A stretch of 64,000 nucleotides of DNA from Chitinophagales bacterium (GCA_020636475.1 JACJXU010000009.1:62001-126000); one strand, 5' to 3'; shown: positions 44,113 to 52,727, numbered from the stretch's first letter. Notes: generated from the letters alone by a model not told the origin. A program made the numbers and translations.

Positions 44113-45275
44113 AAAAACAGCTTATTTTCGCTTGCCATTTTTCGCAAAAGCGGCGAGCAACGATAACGGTCTTCTCGGTAAGTTTCATACAAATTATCCA
44201 TGTAGCTCACCACGTTTGCAATGCCCCAATCATTTGCCCATTGCAATAATCCTTTGGGATAATTGGTGCCATAGCGCATTGCTGTATCAATATCTTCGGC
44301 AGTAGCAATTTGCCAAAACAAGGTATCGGCAGCTTCGTTGATGAGCATTGCCAAAACACGCTCAAAGATGGCTTTTGCTTTGGTTTCGTCGGGCAAAATG
44401 GCAGGCGTTGCTTCATTTTCCAAGGGATATGTGTAGTAACCTTTTGCTGTTTTTCTGCCAAGCCAGTTGGCATCTACCATTTTTTTCTGCGCAAATGCGG
44501 GCTTGTAGCGCGGGTCGAAATAAAATGCGAGAAAAACCGACTCTGTAACGGCATAATTTATATCATTGCCAATAAAATCCATCAACTCGAAAGGGCCCAT
44601 TCTGAAGCCGCCATAATTTTTCATGCTATAATCAATTTCCGCAAAAGAGGCTATGCCTTCTTCGTAAATGCGCAATGCTTCGCCATAGAAAGGACGCGCT
44701 ACTTTATTGACAATAAATCCGGGCGTATCTTTTGCCAAAACAGGCACTTTGCCCCAATCTTGCATCAGTTTTTGTAAAGTAGCAATAAGCGAAGGGTGGG
44801 TTTGTAGGGCGGGAATTATTTCCACCAATTTCATTAAAGGAACCGGATTGAAAAAGTGCAAGCCCACAAAATTGGCAGGATTTTTTAGCACCGATGCCAA
44901 AGCCGCAATAGACAAAGAGGAAGTATTGCTGGCAAAAATGGTGTTTTCGGGCGCGAGCAGTTCTATTTCGCGATACAATAATTGCTTGCTCGACAAATCT
45001 TCGACAATGGCTTCAATAATTAACTGCCCTTTGGCTACTTCGCTGAGTTTATTCGACCAAAGAATATTTTGCTTAATCTGTGCGACTTTTTCAGGAGAAA
45101 ACTTGCCTTTGGCTTGTAATTTTTCTAAGGTATCACTTAGTTTTGCCGCAGCGTTTTGTAGTGCAACAGGATTTACATCATACACCGCAACTTTGTAATC
45201 GTTTTGTGCTGCTACTTGCGCAATACCGCTTCCCATTGCGCCGGAACCGATAACCGATATTTGTTTAATTTCCAT
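44103..45275 (-). CDS. 3-hydroxyacyl-CoA dehydrogenase (PaaH/3-hydroxybutyryl-CoA dehydrogenase family)
   Basis: 390 residues. NAD loop VIGSGAMGSGIAQVAA at the N-terminus, catalytic region ASNTSSLSIAAL and LHFFNPVPLMKLVEI (His of the His-Glu pair), and two C-terminal dimer domains (TPGFIVNKVARPFYGEALR and GTNYPKGLLQWAND). It oxidises a 3-hydroxyacyl-CoA to the 3-oxo form in fatty-acid, butyrate or phenylacetate metabolism. The extra C-terminal domain makes it longer than the 280-residue butyryl form. It is last in the operon with channel, Mrp and Nfu genes (23-base gap). Confidence 0.9.
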   Translation of the reverse strand: MEIKQISVIGSGAMGSGIAQVAAQNDYKVAVYDVNPVALQNAAAKLSDTLEKLQAKGKFSPEKVAQIKQNILWSNKLSEVAKGQLIIEAIVEDLSSKQLLYREIELLAPENTIFASNTSSLSIAALASVLKNPANFVGLHFFNPVPLMKLVEIIPALQTHPSLIATLQKLMQDWGKVPVLAKDTPGFIVNKVARPFYGEALRIYEEGIASFAEIDYSMKNYGGFRMGPFELMDFIGNDINYAVTESVFLAFYFDPRYKPAFAQKKMVDANWLGRKTAKGYYTYPLENEATPAILPDETKAKAIFERVLAMLINEAADTLFWQIATAEDIDTAMRYGTNYPKGLLQWANDWGIANVVSYMDNLYETYREDRYRCSPLLRKMASENKLFFQA

Positions 45276-45298
45276 TTAATTTATTACAAAAATTTTAC

Positions 45299-45559
45299 TT
45301 AGTCCACTGCTTGCACTGCTACAATTTCGGGAACTGCCGACCGAATAGCTTGCTCTACGCCTGCGCGCATGGTCATAGGACTCATAGGACATTCATTGCA
45401 ATTTCCCATGAGCCTCACCAAAAGCACAAAGTCGTCTGTAATATCTACAATTTCGATATCGCCGCCATCTTTTTCCAAATATGGTTTTATGGGCAAAAGG
45501 GCATCTGCTGCTTTTTTAAGTAAATTTATTTTATGTGTACTCAAATCTGAAGGCATCAT
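45299..45559 (-). CDS. NifU-like Fe-S scaffold/carrier protein (Nfu)
   Basis: 86 residues, one NifU C-terminal domain: IKPYLEKDGGDIEIVDI and the cluster-binding pair CNECP in LVRLMGNCNECPMSPMTMRAGVEQAI. Such proteins carry [4Fe-4S] clusters to target enzymes. The Cys-x-x-Cys is intact. It is sandwiched between mrp (24 bases upstream) and the dehydrogenase, so Fe-S delivery by Mrp and Nfu is probably coordinated. Confidence 0.93.
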   Translation of the reverse strand: MMPSDLSTHKINLLKKAADALLPIKPYLEKDGGDIEIVDITDDFVLLVRLMGNCNECPMSPMTMRAGVEQAIRSAVPEIVAVQAVD

Positions 45560-45583
45560 ATTACATAAGGCTAAATACCAAGG

Positions 45584-46684
45584 CTACACACTTTTTTCGC
45601 TGTGTGCCGACATATTGTGTTGGTTGTGAATGGCGATGTTTCTGGCAACATTGGCAACCAAGTGTTGTAATTCGGCGGAAACAGGGGAATGTGTTTGTAA
45701 AATACTGGGCGCGCCACTATCGCCATCTTCGGAAATACCCATTACCAAAGGAATTTGCGCCAGCAAAGGAACATCGCACCAGTCGGCAATTTTTTGTCCG
45801 CCACCTTTTCCAAAAATATAGTATTTGTTTTCGGGCATTTCTGCAGGAGAAAAATACGCCATATTTTCGACAATACCTAAAATAGACACTCCTATTTGGT
45901 TGAGTTGGAACATGGCAATAGATTTGCGCACATCGGCTAAGGCAACTTCTTGCGGTGTAGTAACAATAAGCGCGGCGGTAAGCGGCACGGTTTGTACCAA
46001 AGTGAGTTGAATATCGCCCGTTCCCGGCGGCAAATCGAAAATTAGGTAGTCCAAATCGTCCCAAATGGCATCGGTAATGAGTTGTCGAATGGCACTCGAA
46101 ACCATAGGACCGCGCCACACAACTGCTTGACTTTCATCAATGAGCAAACCAATAGAAAGCACTTTTACTCCGTATTTTTCGATAGGAATAATGTAGTGTT
46201 TGTCTTCTTTTTGGATTACTTTGGGGCGTTCGTCTTTAATACCAAACATAATAGGCACTGAAGGTCCGTAAATGTCGGCATCTATGAGTCCTACTTTTGC
46301 GCCTTGTTGCGCCAAGCCTAAGGCAAGATTTGCGGCGATGGTAGATTTTCCTACACCACCCTTGCCGGAAGCTACGGCGATAATATTTTTTACGCCGGGC
46401 AAAATATTGTCCATTTTCGTGCGCTGCGTAGTGGTGCGGGCACTCAGGTTTATTTTCACCGCTACATCGCTTCCTATTTGTTGTTCTATGGCTGCTATAC
46501 AGGCTTTTACCAGATAATCTTTTAAAGGGCAAGCGGGCGTGGTGAGCATGAGTGTAAACTGAAGTGAGTTTTCGTTGATAACAATGTCTTCAATCATGTG
46601 TAAACTCACCAAATCTTTTTTCAAGTCCGGGTCATCTACCAAACTCAGTGCTGCCAATACATTTTCCTTCGTTAGTTTTTGCAT
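45584..46684 (-). CDS. Mrp/NBP35-family P-loop Fe-S carrier ATPase
   Basis: 366 residues with an N-terminal MIP18/DUF59 domain (about 1-80, TTPACPLKDYLV) and a C-terminal deviant-Walker ATPase: VASGKGGVGKST, LIDADIYGPSVP, VVWRGPMVSSAIRQL, DYLIFDLPPGTGD, FGKGGGQKIA. Mrp/ApbC proteins bind and transfer Fe-S clusters in the cytoplasm. It lies in an operon between a MotA/TolQ-type channel gene (26-base gap) and nfu. The canonical C-terminal CxxC of some relatives is replaced by EMPENK. Confidence 0.92.
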   Translation of the reverse strand: MQKLTKENVLAALSLVDDPDLKKDLVSLHMIEDIVINENSLQFTLMLTTPACPLKDYLVKACIAAIEQQIGSDVAVKINLSARTTTQRTKMDNILPGVKNIIAVASGKGGVGKSTIAANLALGLAQQGAKVGLIDADIYGPSVPIMFGIKDERPKVIQKEDKHYIIPIEKYGVKVLSIGLLIDESQAVVWRGPMVSSAIRQLITDAIWDDLDYLIFDLPPGTGDIQLTLVQTVPLTAALIVTTPQEVALADVRKSIAMFQLNQIGVSILGIVENMAYFSPAEMPENKYYIFGKGGGQKIADWCDVPLLAQIPLVMGISEDGDSGAPSILQTHSPVSAELQHLVANVARNIAIHNQHNMSAHSEKSV

Positions 46685-46710
46685 GTCAAAGGCGAATTTT
46701 TTGTTTTTTC

Positions 46711-47463
46711 TTATTCAACGTGAATTCTATTCACAAAGTTCTCTAAAATGTATTCTTCCATATCGGTATGAAGTTGTTCTTCGTTTTCCTGCAATTTGTA
46801 GTAGTACCACATTAAAACAATGCTAAGGATAAGGGCTACCAAAGTGGTGTCGAAGGCAACGTACATGCTGTTGGTGATGTCTTTGAGAATGGCGGGGTCG
46901 GAGGCTTGGTCTGCCATTCCGAGCGATTCGGCGATACCCAAAATAGTGCCGATGAACCCCATAGAAGGAATAGCCCACACCAAATAGCGAATTACGGACT
47001 GTCCGCCTTCGGCTTTTTGGGCGTTTATTTTTATTTGGGTGGTTACAATTTGCATTACATCGGAGATGGACTTATTGGAGCGGAATTTTGTAGAGGCTTT
47101 TTTGAGGATATCTGTCATCAAAAACTTGTTCTCTTTTTCGTAGGCAATCATTTTTAGTTTCAGCTCGTTCACATCGTCCGGTGAGAGAACCCATTGTTCT
47201 TTTTCAGGTAGTAGATTGAGGCTGAAGCTTTGGCGTTCGTATTTGATGCGGCTGAGGCGGGCGTAGGTTTCGAACATTCCCCAGAAAAACAAGATGAAGG
47301 TAAGAAACTGGATAATTCCCGAAGGCATAGCTCCACCAAAAACTTGCGCCAAGCGTTTGATGAACGGGTAATCGGAATAATTATAAAAAAACCAGCAAAT
47401 ACTTACCACAATAGCGGCGCATACTACGGACAAAAACAAATACTTTGGGCGATTATTTTGCAT
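46711..47463 (-). CDS. MotA/TolQ/ExbB-type proton channel family protein
   Basis: 250 residues with membrane helices at about 10-28, 48-66, 160-185 and 195-215. The channel core IRYLVWAIPSMGFIGTILGIAESLG and DTTLVALILSIVLMW fits the MotA/TolQ/ExbB family. No ExbD/TolR or OmpA-like partner is adjacent; instead it heads an operon with Mrp, Nfu and a dehydrogenase, behind a promoter at 47516-47545. Whether it acts alone or with the exbD product at 41 kb is unknown. Confidence 0.82.
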   Translation of the reverse strand: MQNNRPKYLFLSVVCAAIVVSICWFFYNYSDYPFIKRLAQVFGGAMPSGIIQFLTFILFFWGMFETYARLSRIKYERQSFSLNLLPEKEQWVLSPDDVNELKLKMIAYEKENKFLMTDILKKASTKFRSNKSISDVMQIVTTQIKINAQKAEGGQSVIRYLVWAIPSMGFIGTILGIAESLGMADQASDPAILKDITNSMYVAFDTTLVALILSIVLMWYYYKLQENEEQLHTDMEEYILENFVNRIHVE

Positions 47464-47515
47464 ATTAGTTGATTGTTTTTAACTAAGTGAAATAGCTTGG
47501 GCTATAAATAACGCA

Positions 47516-47545
47516 CAAAATTAACAACTAATATCTTTAAAGCAA
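47516..47545 (-). promoter_or_regulatory. Bacteroidetes-type promoter of the channel-mrp-nfu operon
   Basis: Read on the minus strand: TTG (47545-47543), 19-base spacer, TAATTTTG (47523-47516). Both boxes and spacing match the consensus. Transcription would start near 47509, about 46 bases before the first gene. Confidence 0.55.
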
Positions 47546-47573
47546 GGAAATTGGTAAAAATGTGTGGGGAATG

Positions 47574-47774
47574 TTATGTTCTCACCAAGTTTATAAGCCT
47601 ACTGATTTCTGCTTTTGTTTCAACAACTGTCATTTTTGGTTCATTAAGAAATGTTATGTCTGTTCCATCTCCTCTCTGAATATTATTGCGAATATTATTA
47701 ATATTTACAATAGTTTCCATGCTCGTTTTTTCTAGTCGTTCATGCACCTCAATTATTTGGTTTAATTTTATCAT
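47574..47774 (-). CDS. Small hypothetical protein
   Basis: 66 residues from an ATG; a predicted helix-rich acidic/basic protein (MIKLNQIIEVHERLEKTSMETIVNI is its start in part, ending SRLINLVRT). No recognisable family, no signal peptide. It sits between the operon above and the toxin-antitoxin pair, with 149 bases of AT-rich sequence before it. It may be a real small gene, but evidence is only an open frame with plausible composition. Confidence 0.42.
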   Translation of the reverse strand: MIKLNQIIEVHERLEKTSMETIVNINNIRNNIQRGDGTDITFLNEPKMTVVETKAEISRLINLVRT

Positions 47775-47923
47775 TTTTTTATTTTTTTAAAAATTCTAAC
47801 TAATTTGAACGAAACTCATATTTATAAATAAAAGTTTCAAAACAGCCTAAATAACCCAAAAATAAGCAAATATCCCAAACATTTACTACTTGCTTTAGAA
47901 AAATCTTCGCCGCGTGTATTTCT

Positions 47924-48334
47924 TTACTGTATCAAATAAGATTGCGCTGTTATTACGGGTATTGTTGAGTGTTTAAAATCTTTTGCATTGCGCGTAATGA
48001 TAATATCCACCTCATTTTCCAAGGCAGTATAGTATTGTAAGCCATCTTCAAAATCTGCAAACAATTTATCGTTCAAGGATAATTCAATTATTTTATCATT
48101 CAAATCTGCTACCGTTACCAATACTTTGAATTTGGTTAAAATATCCCTTGCAAAAATAGAATTACTGAGCTTTGACAAAATGTAATTTGTGTTTGCAAAG
48201 GTCAAAGAAGAAACAATAAGTTTAATTTTTTTCTTATCTGCCAAGGAAAACAATTTGGCTGCATCTTCATAAAACGGTTCTCTCTTCGCAAGCAAATCAA
48301 TCACAATATTCGTGTCAATAAATAGTTTTTTCAT
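47924..48334 (-). CDS. PIN-domain toxin (VapC-like ribonuclease)
   Basis: 136 residues. PIN fold with the acidic active-site residues: Asp7 in LFIDTNIVIDLL, a central Glu/Asp region, and FADFEDGLQYYTALENEVDIIITRNAKDF. Such toxins cleave tRNA or rRNA to arrest growth. Its start overlaps the antitoxin stop by 4 bases (ATGA), typical of translationally coupled toxin-antitoxin pairs. Confidence 0.87.
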   Translation of the reverse strand: MKKLFIDTNIVIDLLAKREPFYEDAAKLFSLADKKKIKLIVSSLTFANTNYILSKLSNSIFARDILTKFKVLVTVADLNDKIIELSLNDKLFADFEDGLQYYTALENEVDIIITRNAKDFKHSTIPVITAQSYLIQ

Positions 48335-48576
48335 TGATATTTTTCAATAAGATATTTTGTGTATTCCTCCCGAACATCAACATCTTTTGGCAATTCAATT
48401 ACTCCACTAAGACTTTCAACTAAAGGCGTTATGGCTACATTCTTAGTTGTATTATCAATGATTGATTTCAAGTACGTTTCTATCAGCTTAGATAGACTGA
48501 TTTGATTTTTCTTAGCATATGATTTAGCGTCTTCAATAACACTTTCATTTAAGCTAAGTGTTAATTTCTTGTCCAT
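48331..48576 (-). CDS. Antitoxin of PIN-domain pair (DUF6364-like)
   Basis: 81 residues. N-terminal beta strand and helices KLTLSLNESVIEDAKSYAKKNQISLSKLIETYL look like a ribbon-helix-helix DNA-binding domain as in DUF6364 antitoxins; the acidic tail would neutralise the toxin. It lies directly ahead of the toxin gene. Repeats TTTACGTG in front of it may be its operator. Confidence 0.8.
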   Translation of the reverse strand: MDKKLTLSLNESVIEDAKSYAKKNQISLSKLIETYLKSIIDNTTKNVAITPLVESLSGVIELPKDVDVREEYTKYLIEKYQ

Positions 48577-48580
48577 TGTT

Positions 48581-48612
48581 TTTTACGTGTAAAAATACAA
48601 AAAATTTACGTG
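48581..48612 (-). promoter_or_regulatory. Candidate autoregulatory operator of the toxin-antitoxin pair
   Basis: Two direct TTTACGTG boxes (48582-48589, 48605-48612) lie 23 bases apart, about two helical turns, just ahead of the antitoxin ATG; around the first the sequence TTTTAC-GT-GTAAAA is an inverted repeat. Ribbon-helix-helix antitoxins commonly bind such paired sites. No TAnnTTTG box is clear. Confidence 0.4.
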
Positions 48613-48667
48613 AAAATCAATTTTTTTTGAATATCTTCCTATTTTTCAATTCCGACAATATGCTCCT

Positions 48668-50125
48668 CTACAATCCTTTCGCCTTCTCTACAATATTGCG
48701 AAATTCTGCTTTAAAATTGTGGGCATCATTCAAATTTACGGCACTTATCCAATTCGACACCTCCTCGTAGCTGCTCGTTCCTTTGTATTGCGAGTCGGTA
48801 ATTAGCATAGAAAATGCTGCTACGCCGGCGGTAAATTTCATAAAATCGGTGGCGGTAGTGAAGGTGTTTCCTTCGTCAAAAATTTCCATATTCAGTGGAA
48901 TACTGTTGTCCGCGTCAGGATTTTTATACCTAAAATCTATCGTAAATGTGGGTACGGCTTTGTAGTTCGGATTGTTGGCGGGAACTATTTCGTACAAGGC
49001 GGTGATGTTCTGGTTTGCGCCAATTTCTCCGGCATCTTTGCTGTCATTTTCAAAATCTTCTTGGTTCAATAGTCTGTTTTCGTAGCCAATCAGGCGATAG
49101 GCTTCTACATTGGCACTGTTGAACTCCACCTGCACTTTCACGTCTTTGGCAACGGTGTAAAACTTGCTGTATTCGTAAATAAACACTTTTCGCAGTTGTT
49201 CGAGATTGTCGATGTACTCGTATGTTCCGTTGCCGTTGTTGGCTATTTGTTCCAAAGCTGCGTCATTCAAATTTCCCCTGCCAACGCCCAGTACGGTTAA
49301 AAATATGCCGAAGTCTCTTTTTTCTTCTATCAGACTTATCAATTCTTCTTGGCTCGACGGACCTACATTAAAATCGCCGTCTGTTCCTATAATAATTCGG
49401 TTGTTGCCGCCGGCTATAAAATTCTGCTGGGCAATTTCATAAGCGGTAATAATTCCTTCTGCGCCTGCCGTACTTCCGCCCGAACCCAAGGCATCAATAG
49501 CGTTTTTAATCTTGGTTTTGTTGTCGCCGGAGGTAGCTTCCAAAACTACGCCCGCCGAACCCGCGTAAGTTACTATTGCGACCTTATCGGTAGTCTCCAT
49601 TTCATCGACAAAATATTTGAAGCCGTTTTTTAGCAGTTCCAATTTGTCTTCGCTGCCCATGGAGCCGGACACATCAATTAAGAAAACAAAATTCGAGGCG
49701 GGCAATTCATTTTGCGGAATGGGTTTGCCTTTGATGCCAATTCGAATAAGTTTGTTGGAAGTATTCCAAGGGCATTGGCTCACTTCGCCATTGAGCGCAA
49801 TAGGGTGCGTTGGGTCGGCGTAGGGGTAATCCAGTTGGAAATAGTTTATGAGTTCTTCTGTTCTTACAGCACCCTTAGGCGGCAGTTGGTTATCTTGTTG
49901 GATAAAACGGCGCACATTGGCATAAGATGCGCCGTCTGCATCAATCGAAAAGGTAGAAACGGGCTGTTCGGCGACTTGTACAAATGGGTTTTCTTCTACT
50001 TCATTGTAGGTATCGCCCGATAGGGCAATTGGGGAGATATCTACATAACCTCCCAAGCCATCTTTATCACAAGCGGATAGCCCTGCAATTAGGAATAATG
50101 CCAAAATTAATTTGGTTGTTTTCAT
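48668..50125 (-). CDS. VWA-domain lipoprotein with DUF3520-like C-terminus
   Basis: 485 residues. The signal ends in lipobox LSAC (Cys19). An N-terminal domain (about 55-130, FSIDADGASYANVRRF) precedes a von Willebrand A domain with an intact MIDAS: FLIDVSGSMGS, GSTAG and GTDGDFN. The C-terminal part (about 320-485) matches the conserved tail of YfbK-like proteins (LIGYENR, FMKFTAGVAAFSMLIT). Probably an outer-membrane or periplasmic adhesion or scaffold protein using a metal-dependent ligand site. Single gene between the TA pair and the restriction system. Confidence 0.88.
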   Translation of the reverse strand: MKTTKLILALFLIAGLSACDKDGLGGYVDISPIALSGDTYNEVEENPFVQVAEQPVSTFSIDADGASYANVRRFIQQDNQLPPKGAVRTEELINYFQLDYPYADPTHPIALNGEVSQCPWNTSNKLIRIGIKGKPIPQNELPASNFVFLIDVSGSMGSEDKLELLKNGFKYFVDEMETTDKVAIVTYAGSAGVVLEATSGDNKTKIKNAIDALGSGGSTAGAEGIITAYEIAQQNFIAGGNNRIIIGTDGDFNVGPSSQEELISLIEEKRDFGIFLTVLGVGRGNLNDAALEQIANNGNGTYEYIDNLEQLRKVFIYEYSKFYTVAKDVKVQVEFNSANVEAYRLIGYENRLLNQEDFENDSKDAGEIGANQNITALYEIVPANNPNYKAVPTFTIDFRYKNPDADNSIPLNMEIFDEGNTFTTATDFMKFTAGVAAFSMLITDSQYKGTSSYEEVSNWISAVNLNDAHNFKAEFRNIVEKAKGL

Positions 50126-50200
50126 GGGTAGTTTTGTTTTTTATTGAAGGAGATGAGGTTGTGCTGTATATGGTTGCATGATAAGCATTTTACACAGAAT

Positions 50201-50938
50201 TTACTTCTTTTTTCCGGCGTTAAATTCAACCAATTTATTCCAATCAATTTCTCCATTTGATTTACAAAAATCTGTAATAAAATCTCTCGTGAACTTGTTA
50301 ATCATATTGGCGTAGGATTTCATAAACTCATCGTTTCTTTCTTTTGATTTATGTCCAAGTGGTTCTATAATTTCGGTATATAGGTGAGCATTGCCGGAAA
50401 TAAATTCCCAAAATTCCTGCCCACAGTATTTAAAATAGTCCCCTTTGTCCGGTTTGTTGTCTATTCCATAACAACATCCGTTTACAGCAACAACCATTAG
50501 ATTGGAATTACTTGTTCTCAATGTTCGTTGGGCTGTTTTAAAATCGGATTTCATTTTAGCAATTTGACTACTGTTTCCCCAGTTGGGTCCTGATTTTATA
50601 TTAACAATATAACGCACATTGTTCTTGTCAAATTCTAAATCAATATTGGGAATTCCGGATTTCCAGCCAGCATACACTTTTTGGTTTATAAAAATGGCAA
50701 GATTTTCCAACCAATCGCCAAATATTGTTTCTTCCCCAGAGGAAATATAAGCATCGGCAATTTCTTGCACTATGTCATTCGCTGTTAATAGATGTTTGGC
50801 TTTAAACAAATAAGGATTTTTCTTTTTCAGAACAGTGTTTAGTTTAAGTTCATTAAGTCGTTCTATTCTTTTTTGATGAAATGTTCCTATATTTTGTTCA
50901 ACGTACTGCGTGATGTCCCTTATGTTCAGTTGCTTCAT
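50201..50938 (-). CDS. Type II restriction endonuclease, PmeII-like
   Basis: 245 residues. Segments NPYLFKAKHLLTA, SGEETIFGDWLENLA and IDLEFDKNNVRYIVNIKSGPNWGNSSQI resemble the PmeII-type restriction endonucleases; Asp100 and Lys115 fit a PD-(D/E)XK-like core. The family assignment is by eye and moderate. It overlaps the 3' end of the methyltransferase gene by 41 bases, so modification is made first from the same message. Recognition sequence not predictable. Confidence 0.75.
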   Translation of the reverse strand: MKQLNIRDITQYVEQNIGTFHQKRIERLNELKLNTVLKKKNPYLFKAKHLLTANDIVQEIADAYISSGEETIFGDWLENLAIFINQKVYAGWKSGIPNIDLEFDKNNVRYIVNIKSGPNWGNSSQIAKMKSDFKTAQRTLRTSNSNLMVVAVNGCCYGIDNKPDKGDYFKYCGQEFWEFISGNAHLYTEIIEPLGHKSKERNDEFMKSYANMINKFTRDFITDFCKSNGEIDWNKLVEFNAGKKK

Positions 50939-51776
50939 ATTCGCCTTCTGATTCTAATAATATTAATTGGGTTGGTACTAATTGTTCCTTAACCATATTG
51001 TAGTATTCCGGCAAAATTTCTATTCCAATAGAGTTTCTGTTCATTCTTTGTGCCACAAAATTCGTAGTTCCCGAACCCATAAAAGGGTCAAGAACGACAT
51101 CTTCCTGCCTCGTGAACAATTTAATAAACCATTCGGGTAATGCTTCGGGGAAAGCAGCACTGTGGTTTTTGTTGTTACATTCTGTTGCCAAATGTAAAAC
51201 ATTTGTAGGATAAGCCATTTTTCTATCGAGCCAGTTAGAAATATTCTTGCCAAAGCCGCTACCTACTTTAGACTCATCTCGCTTTTTGTCGGTTTCGCTT
51301 AAATTTTTGAGCCTTGTTTTTGCCCAATCGCCCATAGGCACCATTACTTCTTCTTGGTACATATTAAATTTTTTATTCTTGTTGAACTGTAGCAGCCGTT
51401 CCCAAGAGTCTCTAAATCTATTCGACCATTTACCCGGAAATGCGTTTTTCTTATGCCAAATAAATTCTTCCGTCCAAAGCCAGCCTTGTTTTCGCATGGC
51501 AATAATTAGCTCCATTACATAAGTACTTCGTTCTCCTTTTACAACTTTTTCTTTAATGTTCAATACAAAAGTCCCGCTTGGTTTTAGAACTCTAAGCAAT
51601 TCTTCCGAAATAGGCAAAAACCATGCTACATACTTGTCGGGATGAATTCCACCATAGGTAGATTTTCTTTGGTCGGCATAAGGCGGTGAGGTGAAAATTA
51701 AATCTACAGAATTGTCCGGTAATGTTTTTAAGATTTTTTTGCAATCTCCCAATTTTATGTCAGTTCTGATTTCCAT
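50898..51776 (-). CDS. Type II DNA methyltransferase (probably N4-cytosine, beta class)
   Basis: 292 residues. Catalytic motif IV TSPPYADQR (residues 29-37) comes before the AdoMet motif I VLDPFMGSGTTNF (228-240), with a target-recognition region between, the beta-class order. SPPY is usual for m4C methyltransferases. It protects the host from the neighbouring endonuclease. Ahead of its start lies a 14-bp palindrome (51835-51848). The pair sits in the accessory segment with a toxin-antitoxin system. Confidence 0.88.
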   Translation of the reverse strand: MEIRTDIKLGDCKKILKTLPDNSVDLIFTSPPYADQRKSTYGGIHPDKYVAWFLPISEELLRVLKPSGTFVLNIKEKVVKGERSTYVMELIIAMRKQGWLWTEEFIWHKKNAFPGKWSNRFRDSWERLLQFNKNKKFNMYQEEVMVPMGDWAKTRLKNLSETDKKRDESKVGSGFGKNISNWLDRKMAYPTNVLHLATECNNKNHSAAFPEALPEWFIKLFTRQEDVVLDPFMGSGTTNFVAQRMNRNSIGIEILPEYYNMVKEQLVPTQLILLESEGEYEATEHKGHHAVR

Positions 51777-51834
51777 TTACAAGTTTTAATTGTGTTTAAC
51801 GATAGGCAATTCATAAACGCATTTTTGTTATTAC

Positions 51835-51848
51835 AAAGTAATTACTTT
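51835..51848. promoter_or_regulatory. Perfect 14-bp palindrome upstream of restriction-modification operon
   Basis: AAAGTAATTACTTT, about 60 bases before the methyltransferase ATG. It could be an operator, but no C-protein gene is present and AT-rich palindromes arise by chance. Confidence 0.3.
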
Positions 51849-51873
51849 TGATTGAATAATACAAGTTTAGAAT

Positions 51874-52542
51874 TTAATTAAGAATTTCTTTGATATTAAT
51901 TTCTTTAACTCTTGGCTTTGCTGCTGGTGCGTCAAAAGTTATTAAAAGAGAGTCCTTTTTTGTTAAAAGCTTTTTAATCCCACAGGGATATGATTTCATA
52001 CTTTCACACGGTCCAATATTTGCCTTAATTTCCTTACTATTTAAAAGATTTCGGATAAAAATTACTTCAAATTCTTCATTTACATGATGCGTAATAATGT
52101 TACTATTATTATCGACTATTTGGCAATACATGTATCCTTCATTAGGTCTATTTCCATTCATAAAAATAAAATCTTTTCCTGTACAAGACATACCGCAGGC
52201 AGAACTCAATGCAATGTAGTCATTATTACATGTCTCAATATTTGTTCTATCCGGCGGGAGATCTAAACTATATATTCGATTTGTATTATTTTTAGTAACG
52301 GTTAGTTTAAAAGCATTTAAATCAAAATTTATATATTCTTCCAACTTTGCTTGATAGAACGTACTAACACAAGAATCCACCAGCATTATCGTACTATCAG
52401 TTTTTATTATCGAATTATTAGAGGTATCTCTTCCATTTCCATGAATAGATTCGACATTATAAGGGAAGTTAGCTTGATTTCTACAGCCTGAAATTAAGGT
52501 AATGAAACCTATTAAAATTATTTTAAACTTCAAACTTATCAA
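51874..52542 (-). CDS. Hypothetical lipoprotein
   Basis: 222 residues. Signal and lipobox TLISGC (Cys20) give a lipid-anchored protein. The mature part is Asn/Thr-rich with six further cysteines (CVSTF, CNNDYIALSSACGMSC, CESMKSYPC), suggesting disulfides. No known domain. The start appears to be TTG at 52542; no ATG is available before the signal sequence. It lies upstream of the restriction-modification genes on the same strand, 97 bases away. Confidence 0.68.
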   Translation of the reverse strand: MISLKFKIILIGFITLISGCRNQANFPYNVESIHGNGRDTSNNSIIKTDSTIMLVDSCVSTFYQAKLEEYINFDLNAFKLTVTKNNTNRIYSLDLPPDRTNIETCNNDYIALSSACGMSCTGKDFIFMNGNRPNEGYMYCQIVDNNSNIITHHVNEEFEVIFIRNLLNSKEIKANIGPCESMKSYPCGIKKLLTKKDSLLITFDAPAAKPRVKEINIKEILN

Positions 52543-52686
52543 TATTTTTAAATAACAACCAAATATATTATTTTTTCACTTACAAGAACACCTTCACCTC
52601 AAAGCAAGCAAATTCCCCCCACATTTCAAATTAACCCTCCCCAAAGATAATTAAATATCCCCAACACTCGCTACGAACCTAAAAAA

Positions 52687-52701
52687 TCCTTATCAAAAGG
52701 A
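52687..52701 (-). terminator. Weak terminator candidate after the efflux operon
   Basis: On the minus strand a 5-bp stem TCCTT/AAGGA is followed by six T residues. Short stem, so weak. The whole gap 52543-52727 is otherwise featureless and C-rich on the plus strand. Confidence 0.3.
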
Positions 52702-52727
52702 CTGTTTATCCCTCCAAAGCAGCCCAA

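Noticed and set aside
46711..47463. Channel protein as ZorA of a Zorya defence system
   Set aside because: It lacks the long cytoplasmic tail, and no ZorB, ZorC/D or ZorE-like genes are adjacent; neighbours are Fe-S carriers.
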